A stretch of DNA of 64,000 bases from Salvia splendens (taxonomy: Eukaryota; Streptophyta; Magnoliopsida; Lamiales; Lamiaceae): the NCBI RefSeq assembly GCF_004379255.2, contig NC_056043.1, positions 496,001 to 560,000 of the forward strand, read 5' to 3'. The position numbers and the translations under genes were made by a program. Below the pieces are notes generated by a model. It did no database searches. It saw only the letters and a program-made list of their open reading frames with translations, and was not told the origin of the DNA. This document shows positions 33,523 to 45,312 of this stretch, piece after piece; position 1 is the first letter of the stretch; each line of letters begins with the position of its first letter.

Positions 33523-36113
33523 CTATGGATAGATATCCACCTCAAAAATTTCGGAGGTCAAACCTGAATTTCTGATCTTTGTTGCAATGTGTTTGGTTGT
33601 CACCATCTTAAACTTTTTCAGTCCAGACATCCTCCCAATTTGTTCCGGGAGTGTCTCCAGATGTGGACAACTATTGATTTCTAGTTCCTTTACACGCGAC
33701 ATTGCATCATCATCATCGACTTGTATCTTTCTAAGATTCCACAATTCATTCATGCAAAGCACTTCCAGCCAGGGAAATCCGCCCCGTTGGATCACCATAT
33801 CTCGACCAGTGTATGCATTTCGCAGTTTGAGGTGGCTTAGGCAACTGAGCTTCTCTAATATCGGCATCGGATCTTCATCAAGACAAGTATTTACCAATGC
33901 TATGTAGGTAATCACATAAGGTATATTATCTGCACTTGGTAGCCTACCTATACGCCCTTCTAGTTTTAGTACCCTCAGTCCATGTAAAACACCTATTTCA
34001 TCCAAACACCGCATGCTTCTAAATCGAAATCCTCTTAAGAAAAGATAATTTAGGTTCGGAATCTTAGCTAGTGTTGCTAAGAGTGTGCCTACGTCCGAGT
34101 TTTCATCAACTTCTTCAATGCCCAACGTTTGGAAGGAATACATTGTTTTCAAGCCCTGGCCCTCACATGTCCAATCATAAATCGAGATGTATTCTAGGGT
34201 CTCCAGATTCTGCATCACATCTACTTTCAAAGGCTTCTGGAAAATCGCATTAGACATGTGGAGATCACGAAGGTTGTTCATTTGCCATATAATATCCGGC
34301 ACCACCACCATAAAGTTCAGAGCTATATCAAGAACCTCAAGCTTTTCCAGATCCGCCAACGAGTGTGGGATCTCTTGTAAGTAATTGTTTCTCAATCCCA
34401 AGTATCTTAACTCAACCAATGCACCGATTGTGTCGGATAAAGTCTTCAACCCAAAATCTTCCATGTCAAGTATTTTGATTAATTTGAAATTCTCCCAATA
34501 AGACGAGCTAGTGTCGTCCAAGTAGCCACCACCTCCATGGAAGATGAGAGAAATAAGTTGGTTGCTATCCTCATTCGTGAAATGATTAAACTTGTCTCTG
34601 CCACAATGGATAACACGATGACGGGCATTCTGCGAGGGCCTACTGTTTCCATTGCCCCTTAAGATCTCTAAGCCCATTTCCTCTTCTGCTTTTCTGACTG
34701 ATAACATGTGTAATAGAGAATTAAGACGACAGTTTCTTCTCTGAAAGTGCATCTTCACGACTTCAAGAATCGATCTACGAGCAAAATCCGATGTAACTTC
34801 TACAAAATTTAATCCATTTGCAGCCCAAATCTGTTCCAACTTTTCTTGTCTAATTATTGCATTTTCCTTAAAAAGGGACAAATGCAAGAACTGCGTCTTG
34901 ATATCTTCTTCCAATTCATGATACATTGGTTCCAATAACTTCACTGATTCACTCAAATCAATTGAATCAAAAAGCTCTTCCCATTCAATCCCCGAAAGTC
35001 TTTGTTTTGCTTTCTGCTTTGCAACATCTATTATAGCCATCGGCAAACCACCACATTTTTTCAGCATCTCTCTGCCCTTCCTCTCCAACTCCTTGGAGAA
35101 TTTATTCTCAGCACTTGTAAATTTATCAATTGTTTTCAAAAACAATTTCCAGCTCTTATCAGAATCCAAAGCTTTCATCTCATGAGTATAGTTGACATCG
35201 GTTGTTCCAAACTCATAGCAACTTGTAAACAGCAACCTGCTTCCAGTAAGGCCTGCATACATTTATAAGAACAATTATTACATAAAACTATAAAAGGAAA
35301 CCATTAGGAAGGCTAATGATTTGGATAAAATACAATATTATAAGATAAACAAAACAGACAAAGATGTATACCTTGAGATGGAAAACCTTTCAAGATGGAC
35401 CTCAAACTCATTTCTTTCGGCATATTGTCGAGAACTATGAAATATGACATGTCCTGCAGGTGTTGGCGAAGCATCCGTTGGAGACTCCGGTTGTCCATTT
35501 CTTCCAATGACGGATCTCCTTCATATCCGTCCACCATTTGCTGAATCAGTTTCATAAGTATCTCTTTGTTACTCGTGCCACTAGAAATGGATACCCAGGC
35601 ACGACGCTGGAACTGGCCAGCCCCGGCCTTGTACACTTGTCTGGCCAGAGTTGTCTTCCCGATACCAATCATGCCTTTTATACAAAAAATCTGTAAGACA
35701 TCAGATTTTTTAAAAATCGCTCTGTCAAGCAACTGCTTCACGTCTTTCTCCAACCCCACCACAACTTCCTCTTCTTCTGCTTCTTCTTCGTCTCCAACAT
35801 TTTTCTCATCAGCTCCAAAGTTTGTCATCCGCATCTTTGCCATCTTGATCTCATCTTTGATGTTCGCATACTCGGGACAATAGCGGTAATCAAAAATTTC
35901 CACGTCCTTGACATCTTTCGCCAAATCGGCCAAGTCAGCCATTAAATATTTCAGCCTGCTCCTCTTTTCCATTGTAAATTCTCTCAAGAAATCCAACATC
36001 TCTTTCAGCACTCGAATTTTGAACTCGATAAGCAAGCGCCCGCGGATATCTGTACATGTAACATGCGAACTCTCGAGACCTTGTATCACCCCTATGATTT
36101 CGGCCTCCGCCAT
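33523..36113 (-). CDS. NLR gene B: divergent CC-NB-ARC-LRR, intact
   Basis: Exon 1 36113-35372 and exon 2 35252-33523 (intron 119 bp, phase 1) give 823 aa with no break. CC (1-~100) starts MAEAEIIGVIQGLESS, followed by an acidic patch EEEAEEEE (~109-116). P-loop GMIGIGKTT is at ~147-155. Kinase-2 reads YFIVLDNM (~224-231) where most NLRs have LDDVW. CGGLPMAI (~314-321) and FLHLSLFKEN replace GLPLAI and the CFLY.FPED block. At the MHD site the sequence is LNS (424-426), followed by the conserved LLHMLSVRKAEEE. The LRRs are rich in LRYLGLRNNY-like repeats. ATP binding looks possible, but the usual switch residues are altered. Family membership is certain; activity is open. Confidence 0.9.
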
Positions 36114-36676
36114 GGTTATGCTTCTATTCCCCTATTTTCAAAAATTGAGAGTATTATTATGATCCAAGAAGTCCCACAAAAAGTGACACATTTCTTAAAA
36201 ATGCAAATTGCCTAATAAATCACGGAAGATGGTTAAAATAACGAAGTTTGCAATTTTCAAAATCATCTCATCCGCCTATTTTTCCGACAAAATAAGCGAT
36301 GATGTGGTAGCCTATATCAAATATTCCACTCAGCACATAAACATGTATCAACCTAAGGAAGTCGGTAACTTTTGTGATTTATAATTCAGTTTTTAAAAAA
36401 GTATTAAACGGGCCAGAATTTAACCATCTTTTCTTTTGTGATTAATTTAACAATTTACCCTTTTTGAAATAGAAAGGGCCTCTCTCTATTTTATTTCTCT
36501 CTCCACTTTAGACAACAATGCATTAATTGGTTGTACTTGTATGTATATTATAATAGTAGTTAATAAGGTTATAAAGGAATTTTTTTTATTTTCTTAGCAT
36601 ATAATTTGCAGAATATGGAATATAGGTGTCCAAAATTCAAAGTTGAAATTTTTACAAAAGGAAAGAGAGAAAATAC

Positions 36677-36790
36677 CTTTTTGTGCAATTCTCTTCTTTA
36701 GTTTGCCGGTGTTGAATTGATTTTCAGATTCAGCCTCTTTTTCCACACATCTTTCAGAGTTGAAGGAGATAATGAACTACACATTAAAAT
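36677..36790 (-). promoter_or_regulatory. Non-coding leader exon, first copy at gene B
   Basis: Minus strand: ends cacaaaaag|gtattttc (donor at 36676-36675). Homologous to the leaders near 30775, 37039 and 43446. The far boundary is approximate. Its acceptor before the gene B start is not obvious. Confidence 0.45.
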
Positions 36791-37038
36791 ATTATTCCTA
36801 ATTAAAAAACGTTTGTAATATGTAAAGAATAAAACGATACATGAAACTAATTTTAACATGATTAAACTCTTCAGAATTACTGAACTAACAACTCTCTATT
36901 TAACAAAAATGATTTTGTGTTGAATCAAATTTCTGAAGCGAACGATTTCAAATTCAAACTTCTCGATTAAATAGAAAAAACAACATACATAATTAACTTT
37001 TTGGATTTTGAAATTATAAAAAGAAGGAATGAAAATAC

Positions 37039-37150
37039 CTTTTGTGAACCTTTCTTCTTATCTTTGCTGATTTCGAATTGATTTTCCGATTTCAGAGTTT
37101 GAAGTGATTTTGATTTTTGAACTACGAGTGCTCAAATTCAACTAGTGATT
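37039..37150 (-). promoter_or_regulatory. Non-coding leader exon, second copy at gene B
   Basis: Second tandem copy ~362 bases further upstream, ending ttcacaaaag|gtattttc (donor at 37038-37037). It suggests alternative promoters or first exons for gene B. Confidence 0.45.
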
Positions 37151-37159
37151 TAATTAGTA

Positions 37160-38285
37160 ATAAGTGGAGAATATAAAAATATTAATTGTTGATAAATTTA
37201 ATGAAGACACCAATACCAGACAAAATACAATACCTAATAATGGGGAAAACATTAGCTGGCTTCGTCAATTGTTTAATACAATTAATTCCACTTTTCTCAA
37301 TTTGTTTTTTAATTATTACAGCAAGATCTGCTCCTCCGTTGCCAACTGCGCTACGCCCCTGCGGGCAATTTTTAATTATGATTATTCTGCTGGATTAGGT
37401 GTGGCAGAGCAATCATCTTAATTCAACTTTACTCTCATCTTTATCTCTTTATAGAAAGTAAATAGAATAATAAAGGTTCTATAGTAGGTAAATAGATTAA
37501 ATTAGAAGGTTAAAACAGGAATCCGAAAATATTTTTCTCATTTATTTTTAACTAATCCAGTGCGATGCACAATAAATTAAATTGTAATTAGATATCACAA
37601 TTATTTTAGTTAAACAAAAAGGTCTTCTAAACTTTCAAAAGTATATACACTCCATATCATATGGGCCGCAAAGGACAAATCATGTTTAAAATTGGGCCTT
37701 GCTAACTCCTTGTTATATAGTTAGAGAATCGAATAACTTTTATATTTGGAGCCCATACGAAAATGTAGGATTGGACAAGCCCATATCCTGGCACAAATAT
37801 ATGGGGTAATTAAATAATTCGATCAAAAATCAAAATCTGATTAATTCACTGCTCAATTTCTAATTATCTTTGAGTTATACTTTTGCTCTGAATTGTAGAT
37901 ATTGGCTAAATTTTTTAGAGTAGTTTTTTTAATCATCTTGAGTTATATATATATTATTAATTTTTAAATATTTATAATGTTTGTAAAGTTACACTCTATT
38001 CATCCCATTTAACACTTTGTTTATCAATGCAATTGCCGCAACAAATTAGTGAGTTAATTGTCATTCTAATTAACTAGATTACTTTAATATTTGAAAGTTA
38101 TAAAATATTTTACTTTGACTGTTGGACAAAAAGTAATCAAATTAGTCATGTACATTAGTCTGGTTTATTAACTCTCACTCAAGTCCTAAGCATTAAATTT
38201 ACCTCAACGACCAATAAAAATGGGTGAATCAAGTAAATACATTGATGAAGAGTATGTTGGGTAGTCAATATTCCAACATTAGAGA
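37160..38285. other. Spacer upstream of gene B
   Basis: AT-rich. Contains blocks shared with 32.2-32.6 and 46.4-46.7 kb (gagcccatacgaaaatgtag, aatcaaaatctgattaattc). The 85-codon ORF at 37164 is not supported by homology I recognise. Confidence 0.5.
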
Positions 38286-38507
38286 TTGATTTGTTTTTTA
38301 TTTATTTGCAGAACTATTTACTTCTTCTTGATTCTTTTCCCGAATCATAAGTCCGAATCAAGTAGGGGGAATTCTATATATTGTAGAATTCCCGTAGATC
38401 GAGTCATTGAGAATCAAAACCCTAGCCTCACGTTAGGGTTGGTTTCTTGCTTTTGTTTCACAAATTCATCGTCACGTGTGCTCGAAGTTCTAGATAGGAT
38501 CTTGCAT

Positions 38508-38972
38508 CCTATCACTAGGCGCCCATCTAGTCTGAGATGCCAGACTCCATCTCGAACACCAATCTCATCCAAACATAGCATACTTCTGAAACAAAACCCT
38601 CTCAAGATAAGGCGACGAAGCCTCTCCAACTTAACTAGTGATGCAAAGAGCTTGCCTACATCCGACTTTTCATCAACTTCAACAATGCCCAATTTTCAAA
38701 ACTCTCCCAGTATGACGGACTAACGTTGGTGTCTTATTAGTGGAATGATTAAACTTGTCTCTGCCACAATGGATAACATGATGATGAGAGGGTCTACTAT
38801 CCCCATAGCTCCTGAAGATCTCAAAGCCCATTTCCTTCTCAGCTTTTTGGATGGATAGCATGTGCAATAGAGGATTGAGATGAAACTTCTTTTTTCTTCC
38901 ATGCATCAATAACTGATTGACCAACTAAATTGCTAAGATTGGTCAAATCCACTTGCCATACAAATCTGTTTA
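38508..38972 (-). pseudogene. NLR fragment C (divergent family), deleted and chimeric
   Basis: Three joined pieces of the family: the segment before and through the MHD site (FHLNPLLHMLSIQKAEKEMG), the NARHRVIHCGRDKFNH block (here SHHHVIHCGRDKFNHSTN) and, after a deletion of roughly 140 codons with a frame change at ~38700, the LRR block VDEKSDVGKLFASL through RSMLCLDEIG. At ~38510 similarity ends within the LDGR motif and unrelated sequence follows (to ~38290). There is no NB-ARC P-loop. Non-functional. Confidence 0.82.
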
Positions 38973-38974
38973 AA

Positions 38975-39550
38975 GACCACATACACTGAAATAAAGACCA
39001 CTAAACACACACACTAGAGAGAGATAGAGAGAAGAGGGCATAAGAAATTGACAAATTATATTGTACTAGTACTTCTTAATTGAGATGGAATACAATAAAT
39101 CTATTTATACTTATTTACAACTGTGCGGTTCGACTCTCTTTTGCATTCCGGGAAAGAACCGACAAAGAAAACCCAGAATGGAGCATATAATTATGCTCGA
39201 CTCGATACATGGAAATCAATAAGATTCCAAAAATAAAAGATAAATAAAGGAAACAATCATAGACAAAATCTTCAAGACACCGTGGTTGATGAACTTTGCG
39301 GAGACGTCTGGTGATGGCCCTCGGGAGCGACGGCATTGGTGAAGAATTGGTTGAGCCAGCGAATACAGCCTCTGTCTCTCTGCTAGTCGAGGTACACGCA
39401 TCGGTCAACATTGCACCTTCCACAACTTGTATCTTTCTAATGTAATTTTTTTACAAAAACAGTAAACCAAGTTATTAGCAAATACACAAAAGGAAAATGA
39501 AAGAAGAAGAAAAAATACACTCAACTAACCCGATGTATATCAACTTCAGA
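38975..39550 (-). repeat. NLR downstream block, copy D
   Basis: Longest clean copy of the block 3' of the NLR genes, aligning with 21110-21572 over its full length, including ccaagttatt next to the copia insertion point of copy A. It reads straight through to the stop of gene D, so it shows the uninterrupted pre-insertion structure. Confidence 0.75.
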
Positions 39551-42535
39551 CTATGGATCGATATCCTCCTCCGAAATTTCGGAGGTCAAACCTGCATTTC
39601 TGATCTTTGTTGCAATGTGTTTGGTTGTTACCATCTTAAACTTTTTCAGTTCAGACATCCTCTGAATCCGTTCCGGAAGTGTCTCCAGATGTGGACAGCT
39701 ATTGATTTCTAGTTCCACGACAATCAACATTGCATCTTCATCAACTCGTATCTTTCTAAGATTCCACAATTCATTGATGCAAAGCACTTTGAGCCTGGGA
39801 AATCCGCCGTGTTGGATCACCATTTCTCGACCAGTGTATGCATTTCGCAGTTTGAGCCGGCTTAGGAAAATGAGCTTCTCTAATGTCGGCATGGGGTCTT
39901 CATCAAGACAAGTATTTACCAATGATATGTAAAAAATCCTTTCAGGTAAACTATCAGCACTCGGTAGCCTACCTATACGCCCGTCTAGTTTTAGTACCGT
40001 GAGCTTTCGTATAGCACCAATTTTGTCCAAACACGGCATGCTTCTATAACGAAACCCTCTTAAGAAAAGATTAATAAAATACGGAAACTGAGCTAGTGAT
40101 GCAAACAGCGTATCTACATCCGAGTTTTCATCAACTTCTTCAAAGCCCAGCGTTTCAAAGTCATACATTATTCTCCTGAAGCTCGGGCGCTCATATGTCC
40201 AATCATAAATCGAGATGTATTCTAGGGTCCGCAGTTTGCACAGCGTAGCTACTTTCAAAGACTCCCGGAAAATCACATTAGACATGTGGACATCACGAAG
40301 GCTGTTCATTTCCAATATAATATCCGGGACCTCCACCATAAAGTTCTGAGATATATCAAGAACCTCAAGCTTTTTTAACTCCGCCAACAACTGTGGGATC
40401 TCTTGTATGTAATTATTTCTCAATCCCAAGTACTGTAACTCAACCAGTGTGCCGATTGTTTCGGGTAAAGTCTTCACCCCAAAATCTTCCATGTCAAGTA
40501 TTTTGAGTGATTCAAAACTCTCCCAATAAGACGAGCTAGTGTCGTCCAAGTAGCTACCACCTCCATGGAAGATAAGAGAAATAAGTTGTTTGCTAAGTTC
40601 ATTCGTGAAAGGATCAAATTTGTCTCTGCCACAATGGATAACACGATGACGGGCATTCTGAGAGGGCCTACTGTTTCCATTGCTGCTTAAGATCTCCAAG
40701 CCCATTTCCTCTTCTGCTTTTCTGATTGATATCATGTGTAACAAAGGATGCAGGCGAAACCTTGTTTTACTAAAGAGCCGCTTCACGACTCTAAGAATCG
40801 ATCTACGAGCAAAAACCGATGAAAGTTTTGGAAAACCTAATCCATTTACAGCCCAAATCTGATCCAACTTTTCGTCCCTCAATATTGCATCTTCCTTAAA
40901 AAGGGACAAATGCACGAACTCTGGCTTGATTCTATCATCCAATTGATGATACATCGGTTCCAGTAACTTCAATGTATCACTCAATTCAATTGACTCAAAA
41001 AGTGCTTCCCATTCAATCCCCGAAAGTCTTTGTGTTGCTTTCTGCCTTGCAACATTTATTATAGCAAGCGGCAAACCCCAACATTTTTTCAACATCTCTT
41101 TCCCCTTTCTCTCCATCTCCTTTGAGAATTTGTTCTCAACACTTGTAACTTTATCAATTGTTTTCAAAAACAATTTCCAGCTCTTGTCAGAATCCAAAGC
41201 GTTCATCTCATGAGTATAACCAACGTCTACTGTTCTAAACTCAAAGCGACTTGTTAACTGCAACATGTTGGCTGATCTAAGATCAATGCGACTTGTTAAC
41301 AGCAACCTGCTTCCAGTACAACCTGCATATATTTATATATTGGCATGATTAGAACAATCATTACATAAAGGAAACTTGTGAGGCTAATCAACTGTGAGAT
41401 TTGGATTAATTATTATAGTAGTAGATCATTTGATATAGTCATTAATTTGGGTTATATATAAGTCTAAATGTCAATTTTGGTCATAAACATATGACCAAAA
41501 TACGAATTTGGCTCAAAACATTCACTTTTTGAAAAACAGGTCCATAACAAATGAAAATGTCGCCGACATAATCCTTTTTTGACGGTTTTGTCAAAAAACT
41601 AACTATCAACGCTAATTGCACAGTGGCATGACCATTAGTTTTTTTACGGGACCGTAAATAAAAGAACTACTTGGGCGACATTTTTAGTTGTCATGGACTC
41701 GTTTTTCAAAAAAATGAATGTTTTGGAAAAAAAATCATATTTTGGTCATATATTTAAGACCAAAATTGACCTACGGTCGGTTAATCCAAAATTTCATCAA
41801 AGATTATCAAAACGGAGGGAGATACATACCTCGAGATGGAAGACCATCCAAAATGTAATCTAAGTGTGTTTTTTTCGACAGATTGTCCAAGACTACGAAA
41901 CATGACAATCCTTCCAGGTTCTGGCGAAGGAAATCTTTGTCGCTCAACTTTTGAAATGTTCTTCTTTTATATCCTGGCACCATTTGCTGTATCAGTCTCA
42001 TAAGTACCTCATCCTTACGCATGTCACTAGAAACGCATACCCAAGCCTGACGCTCGAACTGGCCAGCCCCGGCCTTGTACAGTTGTCTGGCCAGACTTGT
42101 CTTCCCGATACCGATCATGCCCTTTATACACAAAATCTGAAAGTCCTTTAATTTATTTAAGATATTTTTTTCCAGCAACTTCTTCACGTCTTTCTCCAAC
42201 CCCACCACAATTTCCCCTTCTTCCTCATATCCGATACTTTTCATCCGCACCTTTGTCGTCTTCATCTGAATTACGAGGTTCTCATACGTGCTATTGATAC
42301 TGTTACTGTAAAACTCAAATTCCACGTCAATGACATCGCGAGCCAACTTTACCAATTCAGCAATGAAACATTCTAGCTTGCTCCTCTCTTCCATTTCCAA
42401 GTCTCTCCAGAAATCCAATGTCTCTGTAAGCTCATTGATTGTTCTCTTTAAAATCGATTGCTTTCTGGTATCGGCACATGTAACGTGTAAACTCTTGAGA
42501 TCTTGTATCATCTCTAAGACCGCAGCCTCCGCCAT
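39551..42535 (-). CDS. NLR gene D: divergent CC-NB-ARC-LRR, intact
   Basis: Exon 1 42535-41830 and exon 2 41322-39551 (intron 507 bp, phase 1) give 825 aa, uninterrupted. CC starts MAEAAVLEMIQDLKSLHVTC. P-loop GMIGIGKTS is at ~139-147. Kinase-2 is FVVLDNL (~213-219), again LDN. CWGLPLAI lies at ~316-323 and LHP fills the MHD site (426-428; His kept, Asp replaced by Pro). The RNBS-B region is duplicated in frame: LLTSRIDLR and LQLTSRFEFR (14-codon unit). LRRs to the end (..SEISEEDIDP) parallel genes A and B. The intron is enlarged by a foldback MITE. An acceptor gtgcag just upstream of the start suits a spliced leader exon (43446). Confidence 0.9.
41471..41769. mobile_element. Foldback MITE in the intron of NLR gene D
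   Basis: A ~299-bp segment begins tcaattttggtcataaacat and ends with the near complement (..agaccaaaattga). The inverted similarity extends ~100 bases inward (aaaacattca, gaaaaac, gtccatga). No clear TSD, so the superfamily is undecided (Mutator-like is possible). The paralogous introns of A and B lack it. Confidence 0.7.
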
Positions 42536-42599
42536 GTTTATGCTTCTGCAATAACTGCACTTAATATGATCGTTGCATGTATATTGGAAAGACACATTT

Positions 42600-43440
42600 C
42601 TAAAAAAATAGAACCACTCTCTGTTTTTTCTCTCTCCACTTTACGCACTATAAAGAAACATTTCGCTTAGAATTTGGTAATCGGTTGTACTCGGAGACGG
42701 AATTAGAAATTGAAATGAGGAACAATCACGGTAGGATGCGCGATATTCCTGGCGACTAGCCTTCTCTAATAGTACTAGTGGTCCATGGTGGTGTACGTAC
42801 GATTTTCAATTTGAGAGTCCAAATTGAAAATATTATACATATATTGATATCCTAATACTTTTAGAGTCCACAAATTGAGCGGTTAAAATATTACTTTCAC
42901 AAACACTACTTTCACCATCTTTTCTACCTCTCTCTTATTTTGATAATTATGCATTAAAACTCGTGTAATTTACAACTTAGTCTATTTTTAATGAACGGAG
43001 TTAGTATAATTGATAAGAGAATAAAATAAGAAAAAAATAAAATAAAAAGAATATGACTAGAGAGTACCATATATTAATCATATTAGAAAGATAAATGAAA
43101 ATGACTGGAACTGCTATTAAAATGGAAACAAATCAACTACAATGTGATTTAAAACTAAATATTTCACTGCGGCTATATATATCATTCTTTTAAGCTTCTT
43201 CAACTTTAGTAGTAAAAGTTTGGTGTATTATAATGATATAACAATATTTTTATGACAAAATTGAGACTCTCCAGATGTAAGATGTACTATCATATTTATG
43301 TTTTAACTAGGATAAATTAATATTGGCATATAACCTATAAATCCAAATTGAAAAATAATCTTAACAAGCCTAAGAAAGAAAAACAGCATACTCCACAATT
43401 ATGTGATGAATTTTGAATATATTCAAAGGGGAAAAAAGAA
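42600..43440. other. Leader intron/spacer of gene D
   Basis: AT-rich and non-coding. It lies between the putative leader donor (43445) and the gene D acceptor. Confidence 0.4.
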
Positions 43441-43445
43441 AATAC

Positions 43446-43560
43446 CTTTTGGTAAATCTTTGTCTTTGCCGGTTTCAAATTGCTTTTCCGATTCAATCGC
43501 ACCAAGAGTTATGCATGGATTTTGAGCTTTAAATTGCTAAACTCAAAATGGTCAAATTCA
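43446..43560 (-). promoter_or_regulatory. Non-coding leader exon of gene D
   Basis: Minus strand: ends ttaccaaaag|gtattttc (donor at 43445-43444) and is homologous to the other three leader copies. The far boundary is approximate. Confidence 0.5.
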
Positions 43561-44429
43561 GCTACTTAATTAAATTGGACAAAATTTATGAGGCCACCCT
43601 GTACCTGACCAAAAAACAATGAAATAATTGTATAAAAAAAGAAAAACTTAGCCAACTTGTACAGTTATAATAATGTAAGCCATGTGAAGGGAGGCAATTT
43701 GATGTTTTGAGATTTTAATACTAACACTCTATCATAAAGTCTACTCTAATTAACAATTACTGTATTTAATACAGGCGATGCTTCTAACAAGAAACAATGA
43801 ATTGATTTAAGGTCAAATTGCAAAATAAAAAGAGAGGCAGTGACCCCGGGTCGTGCTGGGGTGGGGCGCGAGACAACACGGGACGCACGTACCCATGTGG
43901 CGCATTTTGATTGACTAATGCAGATATTTATTCCACGTTATCTAATTTTCTCACTTACCAAAGATACTATATGGGAAGTTGGGGTGAGTAATGATAATCG
44001 GACTTTTCTGATGATTCATACGCTAGAGAAGGTCGGCAGTGAGGATGAAGAACAGTGACAGTTAAAGCCGCCAGAGAGATTTGCGAATTACGTCGCTAAA
44101 TAGCCTGCAATTCGTGAAATAGTATTTTATTACTTTGTTTTCTTTTTTTTTAAACATTTATTTTAAGTATTTTAAACTTGTTTGTGTTGAGTGATTTATA
44201 AGCTCCGTCCGGATTTTCTTTGTATATCGTTTCCCGGTTGACTAGGTTAAGTCGAACCAACACTAAGGTCCTAGCATTATAAAAAGGGGTTTTCATTAAT
44301 TAATGAAATCATATCATAGTAATTTAAGGGACGGAGGGTTGCAGGTTCCGTCCCTTAGTTAAGGGATGGAGTAAAAAGTGCAGTGGGGCCCGCGAATAGT
44401 AATTTAAGAAGCGTTGTGGATGGCCTAAA
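43561..44429. other. Spacer with GC-rich patch and foldback
   Basis: No gene. A conspicuous GC-rich patch (43848-43915, cgtgctggggtggggcgcg) stands out in AT-rich DNA. At 44328-44375 a short inverted repeat (taagggacgga / tccgtccctta) could be part of a decayed MITE. Confidence 0.4.
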
Positions 44430-44710
44430 ATGAGTGGTTGTTAGAATTTATTTTATCTGTTTGAGATCATTTGAATCATGAAGCTGGTTGTTAGAGTTAG
44501 TAAAGTGCAAGTGGGTTTTATTTTTTTGTTAGGAACGTGAGAGGTGGCTAATTTAAAGATCAATGACAAGTTACATTTATCTAATTTTCAATGACCGATA
44601 ATTTCGATGGCAAAACAACCGGTCAATTATTTTAATTCAATGCCACCCCCACCAGCTACCACTTTGTAGAATGTGACACCTTAATATTGAATGCCAACTT
44701 CATTTTTGTT
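44430..44710 (+). repeat. NLR-associated spacer repeat, copy 3 (partial)
   Basis: Shares tggttgttagaatttatttt, gttagtaaagtgcaagtggg and aatgccacccccaccag with the other copies. It is closest to the copy at 18.8-19.6 kb, including the atcatttgaatcatga variant. The hAT site is unoccupied. Confidence 0.75.
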
Positions 44711-45312
44711 TTCTTTTATTCTTTTATTAATTATCATTGATGGTAGAGTTTTAGGTTTGTCAAGCCTACTAGCTTAATTGTGCACGTTGTTTAGGGTTTC
44801 CAACTTAGACCATTTTATTTGGTCACAAGTAGTTATACATGCTTGTATGTATGTTTCCTCAAACTTCCTCGATCCCTGGTGGTTGTGAGATTCTTAGAGC
44901 AGAAATGAGGCATAATTCTTGATTACATAGATTCATTTGAAGGAGTTCAATCCATAAACCTGAGGCATATTAGGATCAGTGCTTCATTTCATTAATTTTC
45001 ATGTTTGCCATCTCCAACTTATTTGAAAAATATTTTATAGTAAGAAATTTACTATAAGTGTGAAGTTCATGAAATTTTTTTTAATTTTAATATTATTATT
45101 AAATTTTTATGTATCTGTGTCGTAAATTTAATTCCGTATTTTGTGTGATTGTTAATTATTTGTTTTTTATAATTTTGTTTATTGTGGTTAGGCTATGACT
45201 GGGCTATTGCTTGTCTTGATGATGTGACAGGAGGAGTTTTAGTGCTAATGATATGGTAGGAGGAGTTTGTGGCTAGGCTATGGCTGGGCTATTCTTATCG
45301 TGGATGCTCTTA
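44711..45312. other. Spacer between spacer-repeat copies
   Basis: Non-coding. Duplicated short phrases (gtggttaggctatgactggg / gtggctaggctatggctggg) near 45185-45290 and gtggatgct at 45302 hint at a MITE end, but no partner end was found. Confidence 0.35.

Noticed and set aside
37164..37421. 85-codon ORF upstream of gene B
   Set aside because: AT-rich, no conserved motif, absent from the paralogous spacers.
38255..38281. Solo LTR suggested by tgttgg...ccaaca
   Set aside because: The two ends are only ~24 bases apart, too short for an LTR; a chance inverted repeat.
45170..45312. MITE with a gtggatgct terminus
   Set aside because: No matching left terminus or TSD was found.
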